A stretch of DNA of 64,000 nt from NCBI GenBank assembly GCA_003214355.1, contig QCLS01000004.1, forward strand, positions 44,097-108,096, given 5' to 3'. This document shows positions 22,413-33,189 of this stretch, in pieces (the stretch's first letter is position 1; the number at the start of each line of letters is the position of its first letter). The position numbers and the translations under genes are program-made. This DNA comes from Prochlorococcus sp. AG-418-C09. Lineage in GTDB: Bacteria > Cyanobacteriota > Cyanobacteriia > PCC-6307 > Cyanobiaceae. The notes below the pieces were generated by a model that saw only the letters and a program-made list of their open reading frames with translations, was not told where the DNA came from and did not search any database.

Positions 22413-22583
22413 ATGGCTAAAAAATCTAAAAAAAAATTTTCCCAGTCCTTAGAATCAAATAAAAGAACTGAACCTAGTAAAAATTCGGCAAAAATAGTTT
22501 TGTTTGTTTTTGGAGTTGGACCAATTATTGGAATAATTATTTTTCTTGCAAGTAAAGGATTCTTTAACTCTCCTTCTGCTTAA
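22413..22583 (+). CDS. Small single-TM protein
   Basis: MAKKSKKKFSQSLESNKRTEPSKNSAKIVLFVFGVGPIIGIIIFLASKGFFNSPSA; internal start preferred over 22347. Confidence 0.5.
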   Translation: MAKKSKKKFSQSLESNKRTEPSKNSAKIVLFVFGVGPIIGIIIFLASKGFFNSPSA

Positions 22584-22698
22584 GATTTAATAAACATTAA
22601 ATTAAAATTTTCCTTTCTTTTTTTTATTTTCAATTGAAGACTATTTATAGATAAACGACCAATTATTAATTACCCTTATGACAATAAATTTAATTTAA

Positions 22699-22857
22699 AT
22701 GAGATACTTAACCTCAACAACAAAACAGCGGCTAAAAGTAATAGTAAATAAGTTAAATAATACAGAATCAGTAACTTTATCAGAAAGAATTATTTTAAAC
22801 AAATATGCCTCAAAAATACCCTACATAAGTAGTATGATTAAACAAAGAATTATTTAA
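22699..22857 (+). CDS. Small basic hypothetical protein
   Basis: MRYLTSTTKQRLKVIVNKLNNTESVTLSERIILNKYASKIPYISSMIKQRII. Confidence 0.4.
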   Translation: MRYLTSTTKQRLKVIVNKLNNTESVTLSERIILNKYASKIPYISSMIKQRII

Positions 22858-23053
22858 ATTTTCTTAAAGAATTTATCCTAAAATTTGCAATATCTCTAAC
22901 TATTTCTGGATTCTGAATTACAAAAGGGTGTTCTTCTAACTCATTAATTACCTTATCTATTTTTAAATTAATATCATCACAAACAACTTGACTCCAAGCT
23001 TCATCAAACGCCATTACAAAACTATCTGCGTTATTAAAGATTCTATTTTCCAT
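22850..23053 (-). CDS. Small hypothetical protein
   Basis: 67 aa intact ORF. Confidence 0.45.
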   Translation of the reverse strand: MENRIFNNADSFVMAFDEAWSQVVCDDINLKIDKVINELEEHPFVIQNPEIVRDIANFRINSLRKFK

Positions 23054-23179
23054 TAGTTAAACTATTTTTTCTATTAAATATGATTGCATAATAGTCCATT
23101 GGGATGTCTTAAAAAGTGAAATACTGAAAATTGCTAATATTTGACAGAACTGTTACAATAATGACAAACGGTAAAGAGA

Positions 23180-23548
23180 ATGGAGACTAGCGTCAAAAGA
23201 ATAGGTTATTTACCTAGAAAAAGAGTTTTAGAAATCATTGATGAAATTTCACAGTCGGAATCAATAAGTCGTTCAAAAGTTGTTGGCATCCTTGTTGAGG
23301 AGGCCCTTGGAGCTAGAGGTATAGATAATTTTGGCTACATGAATAAACAGACTCAAAGATTTGCGGCGCCTGACTTTTATCAAGACAAAAAAAATTCAGC
23401 TAATAAAATAGATCTTCATGAGGATGAATTCGTTGATGACAATGGTTATAGACATTCCAGCAAGGCAGTGGATAATGATGGTATCTCATCATCAGACATT
23501 GATCTTGCTAATAAAATTAACCTATTGAAAAAGTCTGGGCTCATTTAA
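23180..23548 (+). CDS. Hypothetical protein with RHH-like N-terminus
   Basis: LPRKRVLEIIDEISQSESISRSKVVGILVEEAL resembles ribbon-helix-helix layout. Confidence 0.55.
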   Translation: METSVKRIGYLPRKRVLEIIDEISQSESISRSKVVGILVEEALGARGIDNFGYMNKQTQRFAAPDFYQDKKNSANKIDLHEDEFVDDNGYRHSSKAVDNDGISSSDIDLANKINLLKKSGLI

Positions 23549-23672
23549 ATTAAATTCATTTTAACTGACATTTAAAGCGCAAATTATATTTTTTGACTAT
23601 TCTAAATCAAGTAAAAAACTAATTAAAACTTATTGCTAAAAGTATAAAGCTTTTATTTTCATGATCTACTAA

Positions 23673-24971
23673 ATGAAAGATATTAAATGCCCTTCCTGTG
23701 GAAAAACATTTCAAATTGATCCAAGCAGTTATGATGAGTTAATCTCTCAAATAAGAAATGAGGAATTTAATGCTCAGGTTAACGAAAGGCTTAAATTTGC
23801 AGAAGAAGAGAAACTGAAAGAAATAGAAATAACGAAAAAAGAATTATTACTCGAAATGTCTAATAAAAAGAATGAATTGGAAAAAAATATAATTGCTTTA
23901 AAATCACAGATCGTTAATGCTAATAAAGATAAAACTAACGCTTTGAATGAAATTAGAAATGAGTCGGAAATGAAGATAAATAATCTAAACTCAAAAATCG
24001 AGAAATTAAATAATGAAATTATTAGCAAAGCTGAGATTGAAAAGTTATCCCGAGAGAAGGAAGTTAATGAAGCTATCAATAAAATAGAAAAAGAAAAAAC
24101 TGAATTAATATTTTCTTTAGAGAGAATGAAACAAGATAAAGCATTATCAGAAAAGAATTTACAAGAAAGATTTCAAGAAATCATTAAAGAGAGAGATCTT
24201 AAGATTATTGACTTAAGAGACATGCAATTAAAATTAAGTACAAAAATGCAGGGCGAGACGTTAGAAAGACATTGTGAGAATGAATTCAATAGACTCCGTT
24301 CTACAGGCTTCCAGAATTCAACTTTTGAAAAAGATAATGATATAAGTACCGGTAGTAAAGGAGATTATATTTTTAGAGAATTTGATAATAACAATATAGA
24401 AGTTATTTCAATAATGTTTGAAATGAAAAATGAGAGTTCATTGACTAATAACAAGAGAAGAAATGAAGACTTCTTTAAAGAACTAGACAAAGATAGAAAT
24501 GAGAAAGGATGTGAGTATGCAATTCTCGTTTCTCTCTTAGAGCAGGAAAGTGAGCTATATAATTCAGGGATTGTTGATGTTTCACATAGATATCCCAAAA
24601 TGTATGTAATTAGGCCACAGTTCTTTATTCCCATAATTTCGTTGCTAAGAAATGCCTCAACGAATGCTCTAAAATATAAGCAAGAATTGGAAATAGAAAG
24701 AGCTAAGAAAATTGACATTACCAATTTTGAGAATACACTGAGTCAATTCAAGAATGCAGTTGGCAATAATGTAAGACTTGCCTCAGATAGATTTAAAGAC
24801 GCAATTGTAGGTATTGATAAAACAATTAGGCAACTTGAAAAAACGAAAGAAGCCCTACTATTGTCAGAACAACATTTACAAAGAGCTAATACAAAATCCC
24901 AAGATCTAACGGTGAAGAAATTAACTTATAATAATCCAACTATGAAAAGAGAATTTGATAGAGAGAATTAG
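23673..24971 (+). CDS. DUF2130-family protein (N-terminal zinc ribbon, coiled coil, nuclease-like C-terminal domain)
   Basis: KCPSCGKTFQ, long coiled coil, MQGETLERHCENEFNRLRSTGF...EMKNES...GCEYAILVSLLE...VIRPQFFIPIISLLRN. Confidence 0.8.
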   Translation: MKDIKCPSCGKTFQIDPSSYDELISQIRNEEFNAQVNERLKFAEEEKLKEIEITKKELLLEMSNKKNELEKNIIALKSQIVNANKDKTNALNEIRNESEMKINNLNSKIEKLNNEIISKAEIEKLSREKEVNEAINKIEKEKTELIFSLERMKQDKALSEKNLQERFQEIIKERDLKIIDLRDMQLKLSTKMQGETLERHCENEFNRLRSTGFQNSTFEKDNDISTGSKGDYIFREFDNNNIEVISIMFEMKNESSLTNNKRRNEDFFKELDKDRNEKGCEYAILVSLLEQESELYNSGIVDVSHRYPKMYVIRPQFFIPIISLLRNASTNALKYKQELEIERAKKIDITNFENTLSQFKNAVGNNVRLASDRFKDAIVGIDKTIRQLEKTKEALLLSEQHLQRANTKSQDLTVKKLTYNNPTMKREFDREN

Positions 24972-25048
24972 AAAAGTCGTATTAATTCCAAAAAATAGAA
25001 TTAATTAAATAATAGATATATAATTGTTAGAGATATAGCCCTTTTTTA

Positions 25049-25345
25049 ATGTCTGACACTAAACCAATTTATTTGATTGCTAAGAACCTAGGGGTAGAAA
25101 GCAGTGGGATAATATCAGCTTGTCAATCATTAGGAATATCTGCAAAGGCATCTTCCAAAAGACTTGATAAAAAAGATCAAGATAAGATTATAAATTATTT
25201 TAAGACTGGCAAGAATGTAGCCCAAGAAACAATAGACCTTAATAAACCAGTTAATCTCTCTAAAAACGAATTGAGAAGTCAATTTAGAAAAAGAAAAGAT
25301 TCAGAAATTAACTTCTTTCCTAATAGATTGATTAGTAAATATTAA
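25049..25345 (+). CDS. Stand-alone IF2_N-like domain protein
   Basis: IYLIAKNLGVESSGIISACQSLGISAKASSKRLDKKDQDKI resembles the IF-2 N-terminal repeat. Confidence 0.55.
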   Translation: MSDTKPIYLIAKNLGVESSGIISACQSLGISAKASSKRLDKKDQDKIINYFKTGKNVAQETIDLNKPVNLSKNELRSQFRKRKDSEINFFPNRLISKY

Positions 25346-25431
25346 GAGATTACTAATTTTTAGATTATGGATTATTTGAATCCACGTTCAATATATAAGT
25401 GCATATATGATCAATTTAATGAGGATTATTT

Positions 25432-25815
25432 ATGGAATATGATACTTTTAACAAGCTTGATAAGAGCTGGTCAAGACCGAAAATAATAAATAAGTTAAGA
25501 AAAGGTGAGGTTCCGGAAAGAATAGTTAATGATTTTATTAAAGATAATAAAAATGAACTTGAAGAAGTAAGTGAATTAATATGTCAAGAAAATATCGATG
25601 TATTGGATCATCTCGAAAGTCTAGCTTTTTGTGAAACTAAATTAATTAAATATATTAAATCTGGCAAACAACAAATCCAAGAAGATTATTCTGATGATTT
25701 AGATATAAGAAAAAATAGCTTTAATATAAAGGGCCTTTTTTTAGAATGGAGTAATAAACTAGTTATATCTATGCTGATTTTTATTTCCCTAATTTCTTTA
25801 GTAAAACAAGCCTAA
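25432..25815 (+). CDS. Hypothetical protein, C-terminal TM
   Basis: 127 aa intact ORF. Confidence 0.5.
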   Translation: MEYDTFNKLDKSWSRPKIINKLRKGEVPERIVNDFIKDNKNELEEVSELICQENIDVLDHLESLAFCETKLIKYIKSGKQQIQEDYSDDLDIRKNSFNIKGLFLEWSNKLVISMLIFISLISLVKQA

Positions 25816-26195
25816 AGAAAATTAGAATATCTATTACTATGAAAAAATATCTTAATATTTAATTTAGAAGAATTCACTTTAATAATTTGCCGAATAAAAA
25901 AACGTTAATTTTTTTTTGACTTTAAGTCTTCTTTAAAATCATAAAAAATATTAAATTCATAAAGGAACCTAATAAAAAAATAAACGATCGTTTATGTGGA
26001 TATAATTAAAGAAGCTTCATAGAATTGAAAACAAAGATACTTTAACAAGTTACAAAAGTTCTTTAAATCTTTAAATAGTCGCGAAGTTTAAAATAATAGA
26101 TTAAATTTTAAAAAACAGTATTTAGAGAATCTCATTTCTCGGTATTCCCATATACAGAAAACTACGTTATACAGAAGATAGACTCAAATGGAAAA

Positions 26196-26495
26196 ATGAA
26201 GAAATTATTCTATTTCCTATTAACATTTTCCACAATGTATACATTTGGCCTTAAAGCCAATGAGAACTTCTCAGTGGAAATTGAGGCTTTAACTTTGGTT
26301 ATGGAAAAATATGATGAAGATTTATCCGACGATGAAAGATTAAATTTAGAAAATCCAAACTACGTTGCATTCAAGTTAGATGAATGCAACGCTACAGTTG
26401 AGGTTACAGAGATGACAGGATTACAGGTGAATAATGTCATTTCTTTTGATGTTGATGTATGCAATAAAGAAATTAACCAAATAATAGCAAATTGA
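26196..26495 (+). CDS. Small secreted protein, unknown
   Basis: Signal peptide MKKLFYFLLTFSTMYTFGLKA then acidic domain. Confidence 0.55.
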   Translation: MKKLFYFLLTFSTMYTFGLKANENFSVEIEALTLVMEKYDEDLSDDERLNLENPNYVAFKLDECNATVEVTEMTGLQVNNVISFDVDVCNKEINQIIAN

Positions 26496-27084
26496 CATAT
26501 CTGCTACATATCTGTAAATAAATGTCCATACTGGGTCAATAAAAGAGGAAAATACCTTAAATTTGTTTACATATATTAATATCACTATTGCCTTTTAAGG
26601 TTATTTATTTGTTATGCACAGCTAACGTAAAGTTGAAACAAAAAAAATCATAGCAGAATAATTTAATGCTAGATTCTCCATGATTGGTTTTATGGCTGTC
26701 CTTAATGCTTAATTAACAACTGGTAAAATTATTAGAGGATTTTTTAAAATAATTGTAAGAAATTGAAGCCATAAATTTTTACAATATTTAAAAAAGAAAG
26801 CAATATTGTTAGTGAGTCCAAAAAAAAGAAACTTTTTTTTATAGCTTTTTCCACAACTTTTTCCACAGGACCGCAAACAAAGGGAAGAATATTGATTAGT
26901 TAATTTTAAATCCAATAGAACCATCTTTATTCATTCATTTAAAAAGGCTAAATTTAGTAATAATAAACGTGTTTTCCAGAAACCTCAATCTTCAAATAGA
27001 TTCTACTGAATTCAGATTAATCATATAATGACCTATTAAGTCTATATTTATTTTAATTGATTCAATGATTATTTATATTGCGCT

Positions 27085-27237
27085 TTAATCTTTATTCTTT
27101 TCAATTACTTTTTGGTTCTCAGTTCTAGACATTAGAGCCTCTATTTGAGCTAAAACTTTCTGAAGTTCTTCTGTTTTATTCAAAGAAGTTTCTGCAACTT
27201 CCCTAAGTTTATCTAATTGATCTTGAGTCTTTTTCAT
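27085..27237 (-). CDS. Small coiled-coil protein (50 aa)
   Basis: MKKTQDQLDKLREVAETSLNKTEELQKVLAQIEALMSRTENQKVIEKNKD. Confidence 0.45.
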   Translation of the reverse strand: MKKTQDQLDKLREVAETSLNKTEELQKVLAQIEALMSRTENQKVIEKNKD

Positions 27238-27388
27238 ATTTAGTTATTTAAGATAAATAAATGATGGTTTAAAACAAATAAATAAAGTTATATTAATATA
27301 TTCACTTTTATTTTCTAAAAGTCAAATAAATATTCAAATTCAAATTCAAATTCTCTAAATCAAACATTTGAATGAAAAATAAGTAAAC

Positions 27389-27478
27389 TTAAGAATTGAA
27401 AACTGGAAGACCCACAGTAGCAGTTGTAATCAATGCTCCTGCAAAAATAAGGAAAGGAAGAAATGGAAAATTTTTCAT
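27389..27478 (-). CDS. Tiny single-TM protein (29 aa)
   Basis: MKNFPFLPFLIFAGALITTATVGLPVFNS; isolated between genes. Confidence 0.4.
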   Translation of the reverse strand: MKNFPFLPFLIFAGALITTATVGLPVFNS

Positions 27479-27575
27479 AAATTTATTAATTCCATAACAC
27501 TATATAAGTATTTATACCTGTTGTCTAGAGTAAATCCAAATTTTTACATTAAATTTAGATTAATCTATAAAGATA

Positions 27576-28430
27576 TTATCCAAATTTTCCAGATATATAT
27601 TCTTCTGTTATTTTTTGTTTTGGAGAGTTAAAGATTTTGTTTGTAGTTCCATATTCGGCAAGATAGCCAACCTTGCCTCCAGAGGCATCCTCATCTTTTA
27701 TAGCATTAAAGAATGCTGTCATATCGCTAACTCTTAATGCCTGCTGCATGTTATGAGTGACAATTATTATTGTGAAATCCTTCTTCAATTGATGCATGGT
27801 CTCTTCAATTTTTAGAGTTGAGATTGGATCTAAAGCTGAACAAGGCTCGTCCATTAATATTATTTCTGGCTGAATAGCTATTGTTCTCGCAATGCATAAC
27901 CTCTGTTGTTGTCCTCCAGAAAGAGAATATCCACTATCTTGCAACTTATCCTTACATTCATCCCATAAGGCGGCTTTCCTTAATGAGCTCTCAACAAGCT
28001 CAGCCATATCTCCTTTATATCCATTTATTCTTGCTCCAAAAGCTATATTTTCATAAATTGATTTTGGAAACGGATTAGGTTGTTGAAAAACCATCCCAAT
28101 TCTTCTTCTTACCTCTACTGGATCAACCCTTTTATCATAAATATTCACCCCATCGAAAGTTACAGTCCCCTTAAGAGAACAATTAGAAATTAAATCGTTC
28201 ATTCTATTGAGTGACCTTAAAACGGTTGATTTACCGCAACCAGAGGGGCCTATTAAAGAAGTAATTTTACCTTTTTTAAAATTACAGAAAACATTCTTTA
28301 CTGCTTTGAAGTTTCCATAACTTATAGAAACATCTTCTAAGGTTATAATTTCTCTTATCTCTTTTTTATTTGTTTTTATCACTTCAGATCCTCTTTGTTT
28401 TATTAGTAATTGCTGAAACAAGTCTTGCAA
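27576..28430 (-). CDS. pstB: Phosphate ABC transporter ATP-binding protein
   Basis: [46 protein letters not shown]. Confidence 0.96.
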   Translation of the reverse strand: MQDLFQQLLIKQRGSEVIKTNKKEIREIITLEDVSISYGNFKAVKNVFCNFKKGKITSLIGPSGCGKSTVLRSLNRMNDLISNCSLKGTVTFDGVNIYDKRVDPVEVRRRIGMVFQQPNPFPKSIYENIAFGARINGYKGDMAELVESSLRKAALWDECKDKLQDSGYSLSGGQQQRLCIARTIAIQPEIILMDEPCSALDPISTLKIEETMHQLKKDFTIIIVTHNMQQALRVSDMTAFFNAIKDEDASGGKVGYLAEYGTTNKIFNSPKQKITEEYISGKFG

Positions 28431-29319
28431 ATATATTTACAGATAATATGGACAAGACAAGAATGAAGGAGGCTGCCCAAGCAAGTTTATTTTGAGCATC
28501 ATAAGGTTCAAGTGCGAAATTATAAATTAGAACTGAAAGAGATCCCATTTCATAAAATAAATCATCAAAGCCTGCCACATAATAATAAGAAAAAAGAGCA
28601 GTAAATATCAAGGGTGCAGTTTCCCCAGCAGCTCTTGCAATACCTAAAATGACACCTGTAGCTATAGATCTAAAGGCCGCTGGTAGTGTAATCATTAAAA
28701 TGGTCGTATACATACTCGCACCTACCCCTAGAGATGCTTGTCTTAATTCATTGGGAACCAACTTCAGTCCTTCATCAGTTGTCTTAATTACAGAAGGTAG
28801 CATCAGAATGGATAATGCAATTCCTCCAGCTAGTCCACTGTAAGTACTTCCAAAAATGATCCTTGTCGAGACAATAAGGGCATAGATAAAAACCCCCGCA
28901 ATAATTGAAGGTACGCCTGAAAGAACATTCACACCAAACCTAATGAATCTTGAAAAAGCTCCTCCCTTTGAATATTCGGCCAAATAAATCCCACCCCCTA
29001 CTCCTACTGGTATAGCGATAAGAGTTGCAATTGAGGTAATGATTAAAGTCCCTACTAATGCTGGATTGATACCTCCTGGATCTGCATAACCAGCTGGATT
29101 AGGCTCTAAAAGAAATAAATCAAGATTTAATTGAGTTCCACCTTTGAATAAAATATATGAGACAACCAGGATTAGAGGAAGAATTGCTATAACAGCACAA
29201 ATTGAAGATAATCCTGTAAGGAATTTATCAGTAATTCCTCTTTTCGATTTATTTTTATAAAAAAGACTATTCATTTTATTCGTATTTAAGACTGAACTTC
29301 TTAACAAGCCATTGAGCAA
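28384..29319 (-). CDS. pstA: Phosphate ABC transporter permease PstA
   Basis: [29 protein letters not shown]. Confidence 0.95.
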   Translation of the reverse strand: MLNGLLRSSVLNTNKMNSLFYKNKSKRGITDKFLTGLSSICAVIAILPLILVVSYILFKGGTQLNLDLFLLEPNPAGYADPGGINPALVGTLIITSIATLIAIPVGVGGGIYLAEYSKGGAFSRFIRFGVNVLSGVPSIIAGVFIYALIVSTRIIFGSTYSGLAGGIALSILMLPSVIKTTDEGLKLVPNELRQASLGVGASMYTTILMITLPAAFRSIATGVILGIARAAGETAPLIFTALFSYYYVAGFDDLFYEMGSLSVLIYNFALEPYDAQNKLAWAASFILVLSILSVNIFARLVSAITNKTKRI

Positions 29320-30226
29320 GAATATTTACAACCAAAGTCAATATCATCAAAACAAAAGCGGCATAAAACAGAGAAGACACTTGACTTCCATCTGCTTCTC
29401 CAAACTGATTTGCCAGCATTGATGAAATAGTATAACCAGGAGAGAGTAAAGACCAACTAAAGGAATTAGAGTTACCAATAATCATTGTTACAGCCATTGT
29501 TTCTCCTAAGGCTCTTCCTAAACCCAATAAAACACCTGCCATGATTCCAGATAAAGCGGCAGGTAAAATTACTGAGAAAATTGTTTTCCATCTACTTGCT
29601 CCAATGCCATATGATGCGTTTCTAAGCTTTTGTGGAACTTGATTTAAGGTATCTCTTGAGATTGAAGTAACTATTGGCAACAACATTACGACAAGAATAA
29701 AAATAGCTAATAAAGAATTTCTACCCGTTGGTTCTGAACTAAATAAAGGAATCCAACCAAACCTGATATGAAGAAATTCGAAAAAGCCTCTAAAAAAAGG
29801 TTCCATAACAAATATTGCCCAGATACCTAAAACTACAGATGGTATTGCGGCTAACAATTCAACAAAAAAGCCTATTACTTCCCTTGCTGCTTTTGGGACA
29901 AAGTCTTCAGTAATAAAAATTGCAGTACCTACACCTAATGGAATAGTTATTAAAATCGAAAAAATTGATGTGATTAATGTGCCATAAATTGCTGCAAACG
30001 CTCCATACTCGTCTGTAACAGGATTCCATGCGGAAGTTGTTAGGAACCTTAGGCCATATTTAGAAAATGATTCTAAAGATTGAGAAAAGACTACTATTAT
30101 TATTCCAAAAAGTATTATCGCTACAAAACTAGAAAGTAAAAGTGTTGAATTTTTAAAAATGATATCAATATTTCTCTCGATGCCGTATCGATTACGCTTC
30201 TCGAAAATTCCTATCTTCTCTTTCAT
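29276..30226 (-). CDS. pstC: Phosphate ABC transporter permease PstC
   Basis: AAIPSVVLGIWAIFVMEPF, LGRALGETMAVTMIIGN. Confidence 0.95.
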   Translation of the reverse strand: MKEKIGIFEKRNRYGIERNIDIIFKNSTLLLSSFVAIILFGIIIVVFSQSLESFSKYGLRFLTTSAWNPVTDEYGAFAAIYGTLITSIFSILITIPLGVGTAIFITEDFVPKAAREVIGFFVELLAAIPSVVLGIWAIFVMEPFFRGFFEFLHIRFGWIPLFSSEPTGRNSLLAIFILVVMLLPIVTSISRDTLNQVPQKLRNASYGIGASRWKTIFSVILPAALSGIMAGVLLGLGRALGETMAVTMIIGNSNSFSWSLLSPGYTISSMLANQFGEADGSQVSSLFYAAFVLMILTLVVNILAQWLVKKFSLKYE

Positions 30227-30357
30227 TGAAAAATGAATACCTCTATAAATCTACTACTAAATGGGGTAAAAGACTTTAACAGCTGTTTAAGGAATTAAGA
30301 AAATAAAATAATTCCTATAGAGATTAGACAAATCAAAAAATTAGTTTATACAAGATT

Positions 30358-30699
30358 TTATTCGCAGCAACGTTTTCTTTTTGAGGAATCATCTGTCAAA
30401 GAAGTTATCCATTCCTTGATCAAAAAGAGAGATTCTTTATTTAGGCTGTAGTACACCCATCTACCTTCTTGTCTATCTGAGATAAGACCAGCTTCCTTCA
30501 ATATTTTTATGTGATATGAAATTCTTGATTGAGATAACTTAGTTAATTTCATAATATCGCAAACACAAACTTCTCCATCCATCATTAGTTCAATTATTTC
30601 TAGCCTAAAAGGATCAGAAAATGAAACCATCAACTTAGATATATTTTCTTTTTTTACTTTGCTAATCTCTTTTAACACTTTTAAGAATATTAAATTCAC
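30358..30699 (-). CDS. arsR: ArsR-family metalloregulator
   Basis: Winged-helix; EVCVCDIMKLTKLSQSRISYHIKILKEAGLISDRQEGRWVYYSL; ELVCxC-like metal site; C-terminal CC. Confidence 0.9.
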   Translation of the reverse strand: MNLIFLKVLKEISKVKKENISKLMVSFSDPFRLEIIELMMDGEVCVCDIMKLTKLSQSRISYHIKILKEAGLISDRQEGRWVYYSLNKESLFLIKEWITSLTDDSSKRKRCCE

Positions 30700-30746
30700 T
30701 TAAATATAGCTTAAATAAAAAAGATTTCATTAATAAAAGCATCTTG

Positions 30747-30770
30747 ATACATCAAAATATTTTGATGTAT
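30747..30770. promoter_or_regulatory. Predicted ArsR operator: perfect 24-bp palindrome ATACATCAAAATATTTTGATGTAT
   Basis: Located between divergent arsR and gap; contains ATCAA-N6-TTGAT. Confidence 0.8.
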
Positions 30771-30795
30771 AATTTGGAAAGAGAATTTCAAAGTT

Positions 30796-31818
30796 ATGAA
30801 AATTGGAATTAATGGTTTTGGAAGAATAGGAAGATTAGTTTTTAGAGCATTATGGGATAGAGCTGATATAGAAATAACTCACATTAATGAGATAGCAGGA
30901 GATTCGAAAGCCGCTGCGCATCTACTCGAATTCGATTCAGTCCATGGCAGATGGGGGAAAGCTATAAAGGTTAAAGAAGATGAAATAATAATTGATGGAA
31001 AGAAATTAACCTACACATCTTTTAAAGATTACCTTGATGTTCCTTGGGGAAAATCTTCAGTAGATATTATTTTGGAATGTACAGGTAAGAATAAAAAGCC
31101 AGACAAACTAAATCCATATTTTGATTCTCTAGGGATGAAAAGAGTAATAGTAGCTTGTCCAGTTAAAGGAATTGTTGCAGAAGCTGAATCACTTAATGTT
31201 GTTTATGGCATAAATCAAAGTCTTTATGACCCTTCCAAACATAAATTAGTAACTGCAGCATCCTGCACTACAAATTGTTTAGCTCCGATAGTAAAGGTAA
31301 TTAATGAAAATTTTTCAATTAAACACGGTGCTATTACAACTATTCACGATGTCACGAACACTCAAGTTCCTGTAGATTTTTATAAAAGTGATTTGAGGAG
31401 AGCAAGAGGATGTATGCAAAGTTTAATACCTACTACCACTGGATCTGCTAAAGCTATCGCTGAGATCTTTCCAGAATTAAAAGGAAAATTAAATGGACAT
31501 GCAGTAAGAGTTCCTCTACTTAATGGTTCTTTAACAGATGCAGTTTTTGAATTAAATAAAGAAGTGACAACTGAACAAGTAAATATGGCAATAAAGGAAG
31601 CTTCAGAAACTTATTTAAAAGGAATTCTTGGCTACGAAGAAAGACCTTTAGTTTCTGCAGATTATGTAAATGACTCTAGAAGTTCAATAGTTGATAGTTT
31701 ATCAACGATGGTTGTTAATTCAAATTTATTAAAGATATACTCTTGGTATGACAACGAGTGGGGTTACAGCTGCAGACTTGCAGATCTTACTGAATATGTA
31801 ATCAAAAAAGAGATTTAA
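30796..31818 (+). CDS. gap: Glyceraldehyde-3-phosphate dehydrogenase (ArsJ-associated type)
   Basis: [29 protein letters not shown], adjacent to arsJ. Confidence 0.93.
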   Translation: MKIGINGFGRIGRLVFRALWDRADIEITHINEIAGDSKAAAHLLEFDSVHGRWGKAIKVKEDEIIIDGKKLTYTSFKDYLDVPWGKSSVDIILECTGKNKKPDKLNPYFDSLGMKRVIVACPVKGIVAEAESLNVVYGINQSLYDPSKHKLVTAASCTTNCLAPIVKVINENFSIKHGAITTIHDVTNTQVPVDFYKSDLRRARGCMQSLIPTTTGSAKAIAEIFPELKGKLNGHAVRVPLLNGSLTDAVFELNKEVTTEQVNMAIKEASETYLKGILGYEERPLVSADYVNDSRSSIVDSLSTMVVNSNLLKIYSWYDNEWGYSCRLADLTEYVIKKEI

Positions 31819-31829
31819 TTTATGTCTTT

Positions 31830-33089
31830 ATGAAGTTATCTAATATTCAACAATATAGTGTTGTAACGGCAAACTATTGGGCGTTCACGCTTACTGACGG
31901 CGCATTAAGATTATTAGTTGTTGGTCACTTTCATGAGCTAGGTTACACAACTCTACAAATTGCTTTACTTTTCCTTTTTTATGAGTTTTTTGGAATAATT
32001 ACTAATCTATATGGTGGTTGGATAGGAGCAAGATATGGTTTAAGGCTTACTTTATGGATTGGGACTATCCTTCAAATCATCGCTCTTTTTATGCTTATAC
32101 CAGTTAAGGAGGATTGGCCAGTAATATTTAGTGTCGTATACGTTATGGTTGCTCAAGCAGTTAGTGGGATAGCAAAAGATTTAAACAAAATGAGTGCTAA
32201 AAGTGCTGTTAAGACAGTAGTTCCAGAGACAAATGATGGCAATGATACTGGCCAAAAACAACTTTTTAAATGGGTTGCTATTTTAACTGGATCTAAAAAT
32301 GCTCTTAAGGGAGTTGGCTTTTTCTTGGGTGGACTTTTATATAAGTTATTTGGATTCAATAATGCTGTAGGAATTATGGGTTTTGGACTCTGCTTAGCCT
32401 TTTTATTGACATTAATTTTGCCTGGAGAAATTGGCAAGATGAAAACCAAACCAGCTTTTAATGATCTTTTTTCAAAATCAAATGCAATAAATATTCTTTC
32501 AGCAGCAAGATTCTTTCTTTTTGGAGCAAGAGATGTTTGGTTTGTTGTAGCTCTTCCAGTATTCCTAGATATGGCATTTGGTTGGGACTACATGGAAATA
32601 GGATTATTTCTTGGGGCCTGGGTAATAGGTTATGGAATTGTACAGGCTTCAGCTCCAGCAATTAGAAAGATGTGGGGCCAGAAAGAGAGTCCAGATCGTA
32701 AAGCTATCCAATTTTGGAGTGCCGTATTAATGGTCATACCATCTTTGATAGGAGTCGCATTATGGAGAGAAAGTTCTCCATCGATAGCAATAATTTTAGG
32801 ACTTACTATTTTTGGATTTGTTTTTGCAATGAATTCCTCTACACATTCTTATATGATTTTGGCCTACTCTAATAATGAAAAAGTCAGTTTAAATGTTGGC
32901 TTCTATTACATGGCAAATGCTGCTGGAAGACTAGTTGGAACATTACTATCTGGCTTACTATTTATGATTGGGAGAAATCCGAGTATTGGTCTTCAATATT
33001 GTCTTTATTTTTCATCACTTCTAATATTATTATCTTGGATTTGGAGTCTTAAATTACCCTCGTTCAAACAAAGCCTGTCAGCTCCATAA
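31830..33089 (+). CDS. arsJ: ArsJ organoarsenical (1-arseno-3-phosphoglycerate) efflux MFS protein
   Basis: QYSVVTANYWAFTLTDGALRLLVVGHFHELGYTTLQIALLFLFYEFFGI; gap-arsJ adjacency. Confidence 0.9.
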   Translation: MKLSNIQQYSVVTANYWAFTLTDGALRLLVVGHFHELGYTTLQIALLFLFYEFFGIITNLYGGWIGARYGLRLTLWIGTILQIIALFMLIPVKEDWPVIFSVVYVMVAQAVSGIAKDLNKMSAKSAVKTVVPETNDGNDTGQKQLFKWVAILTGSKNALKGVGFFLGGLLYKLFGFNNAVGIMGFGLCLAFLLTLILPGEIGKMKTKPAFNDLFSKSNAINILSAARFFLFGARDVWFVVALPVFLDMAFGWDYMEIGLFLGAWVIGYGIVQASAPAIRKMWGQKESPDRKAIQFWSAVLMVIPSLIGVALWRESSPSIAIILGLTIFGFVFAMNSSTHSYMILAYSNNEKVSLNVGFYYMANAAGRLVGTLLSGLLFMIGRNPSIGLQYCLYFSSLLILLSWIWSLKLPSFKQSLSAP

Positions 33090-33140
33090 AGACTTATTTT
33101 TACGAATCAGAATATTTTAAATCAATATTAATTAACATTA

Positions 33141-33164
33141 AAATCCCCAAATAGTTGGGGATTT
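33141..33164. terminator. Bidirectional intrinsic terminator-like hairpin between convergent arsJ and pstS
   Basis: AAATCCCCAA-atag-TTGGGGATTT. Confidence 0.85.
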
Positions 33165-33189
33165 CTGCTCTTTATATGATTTACATAAA

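Noticed and set aside
23774-24724. Minus-strand ORFs 23774-24079 and 24365-24724
   Set aside because: Antisense to DUF2130 coiled-coil region; low complexity.
27330-27352. attcaa x4 microsatellite
   Set aside because: Short AT-rich simple repeat, expected by chance in this composition.
30262-30300. Pho box upstream of pstC (cttaaacagctgttaaag)
   Set aside because: Some resemblance to cyanobacterial PhoB repeats but spacing not convincing; not called.
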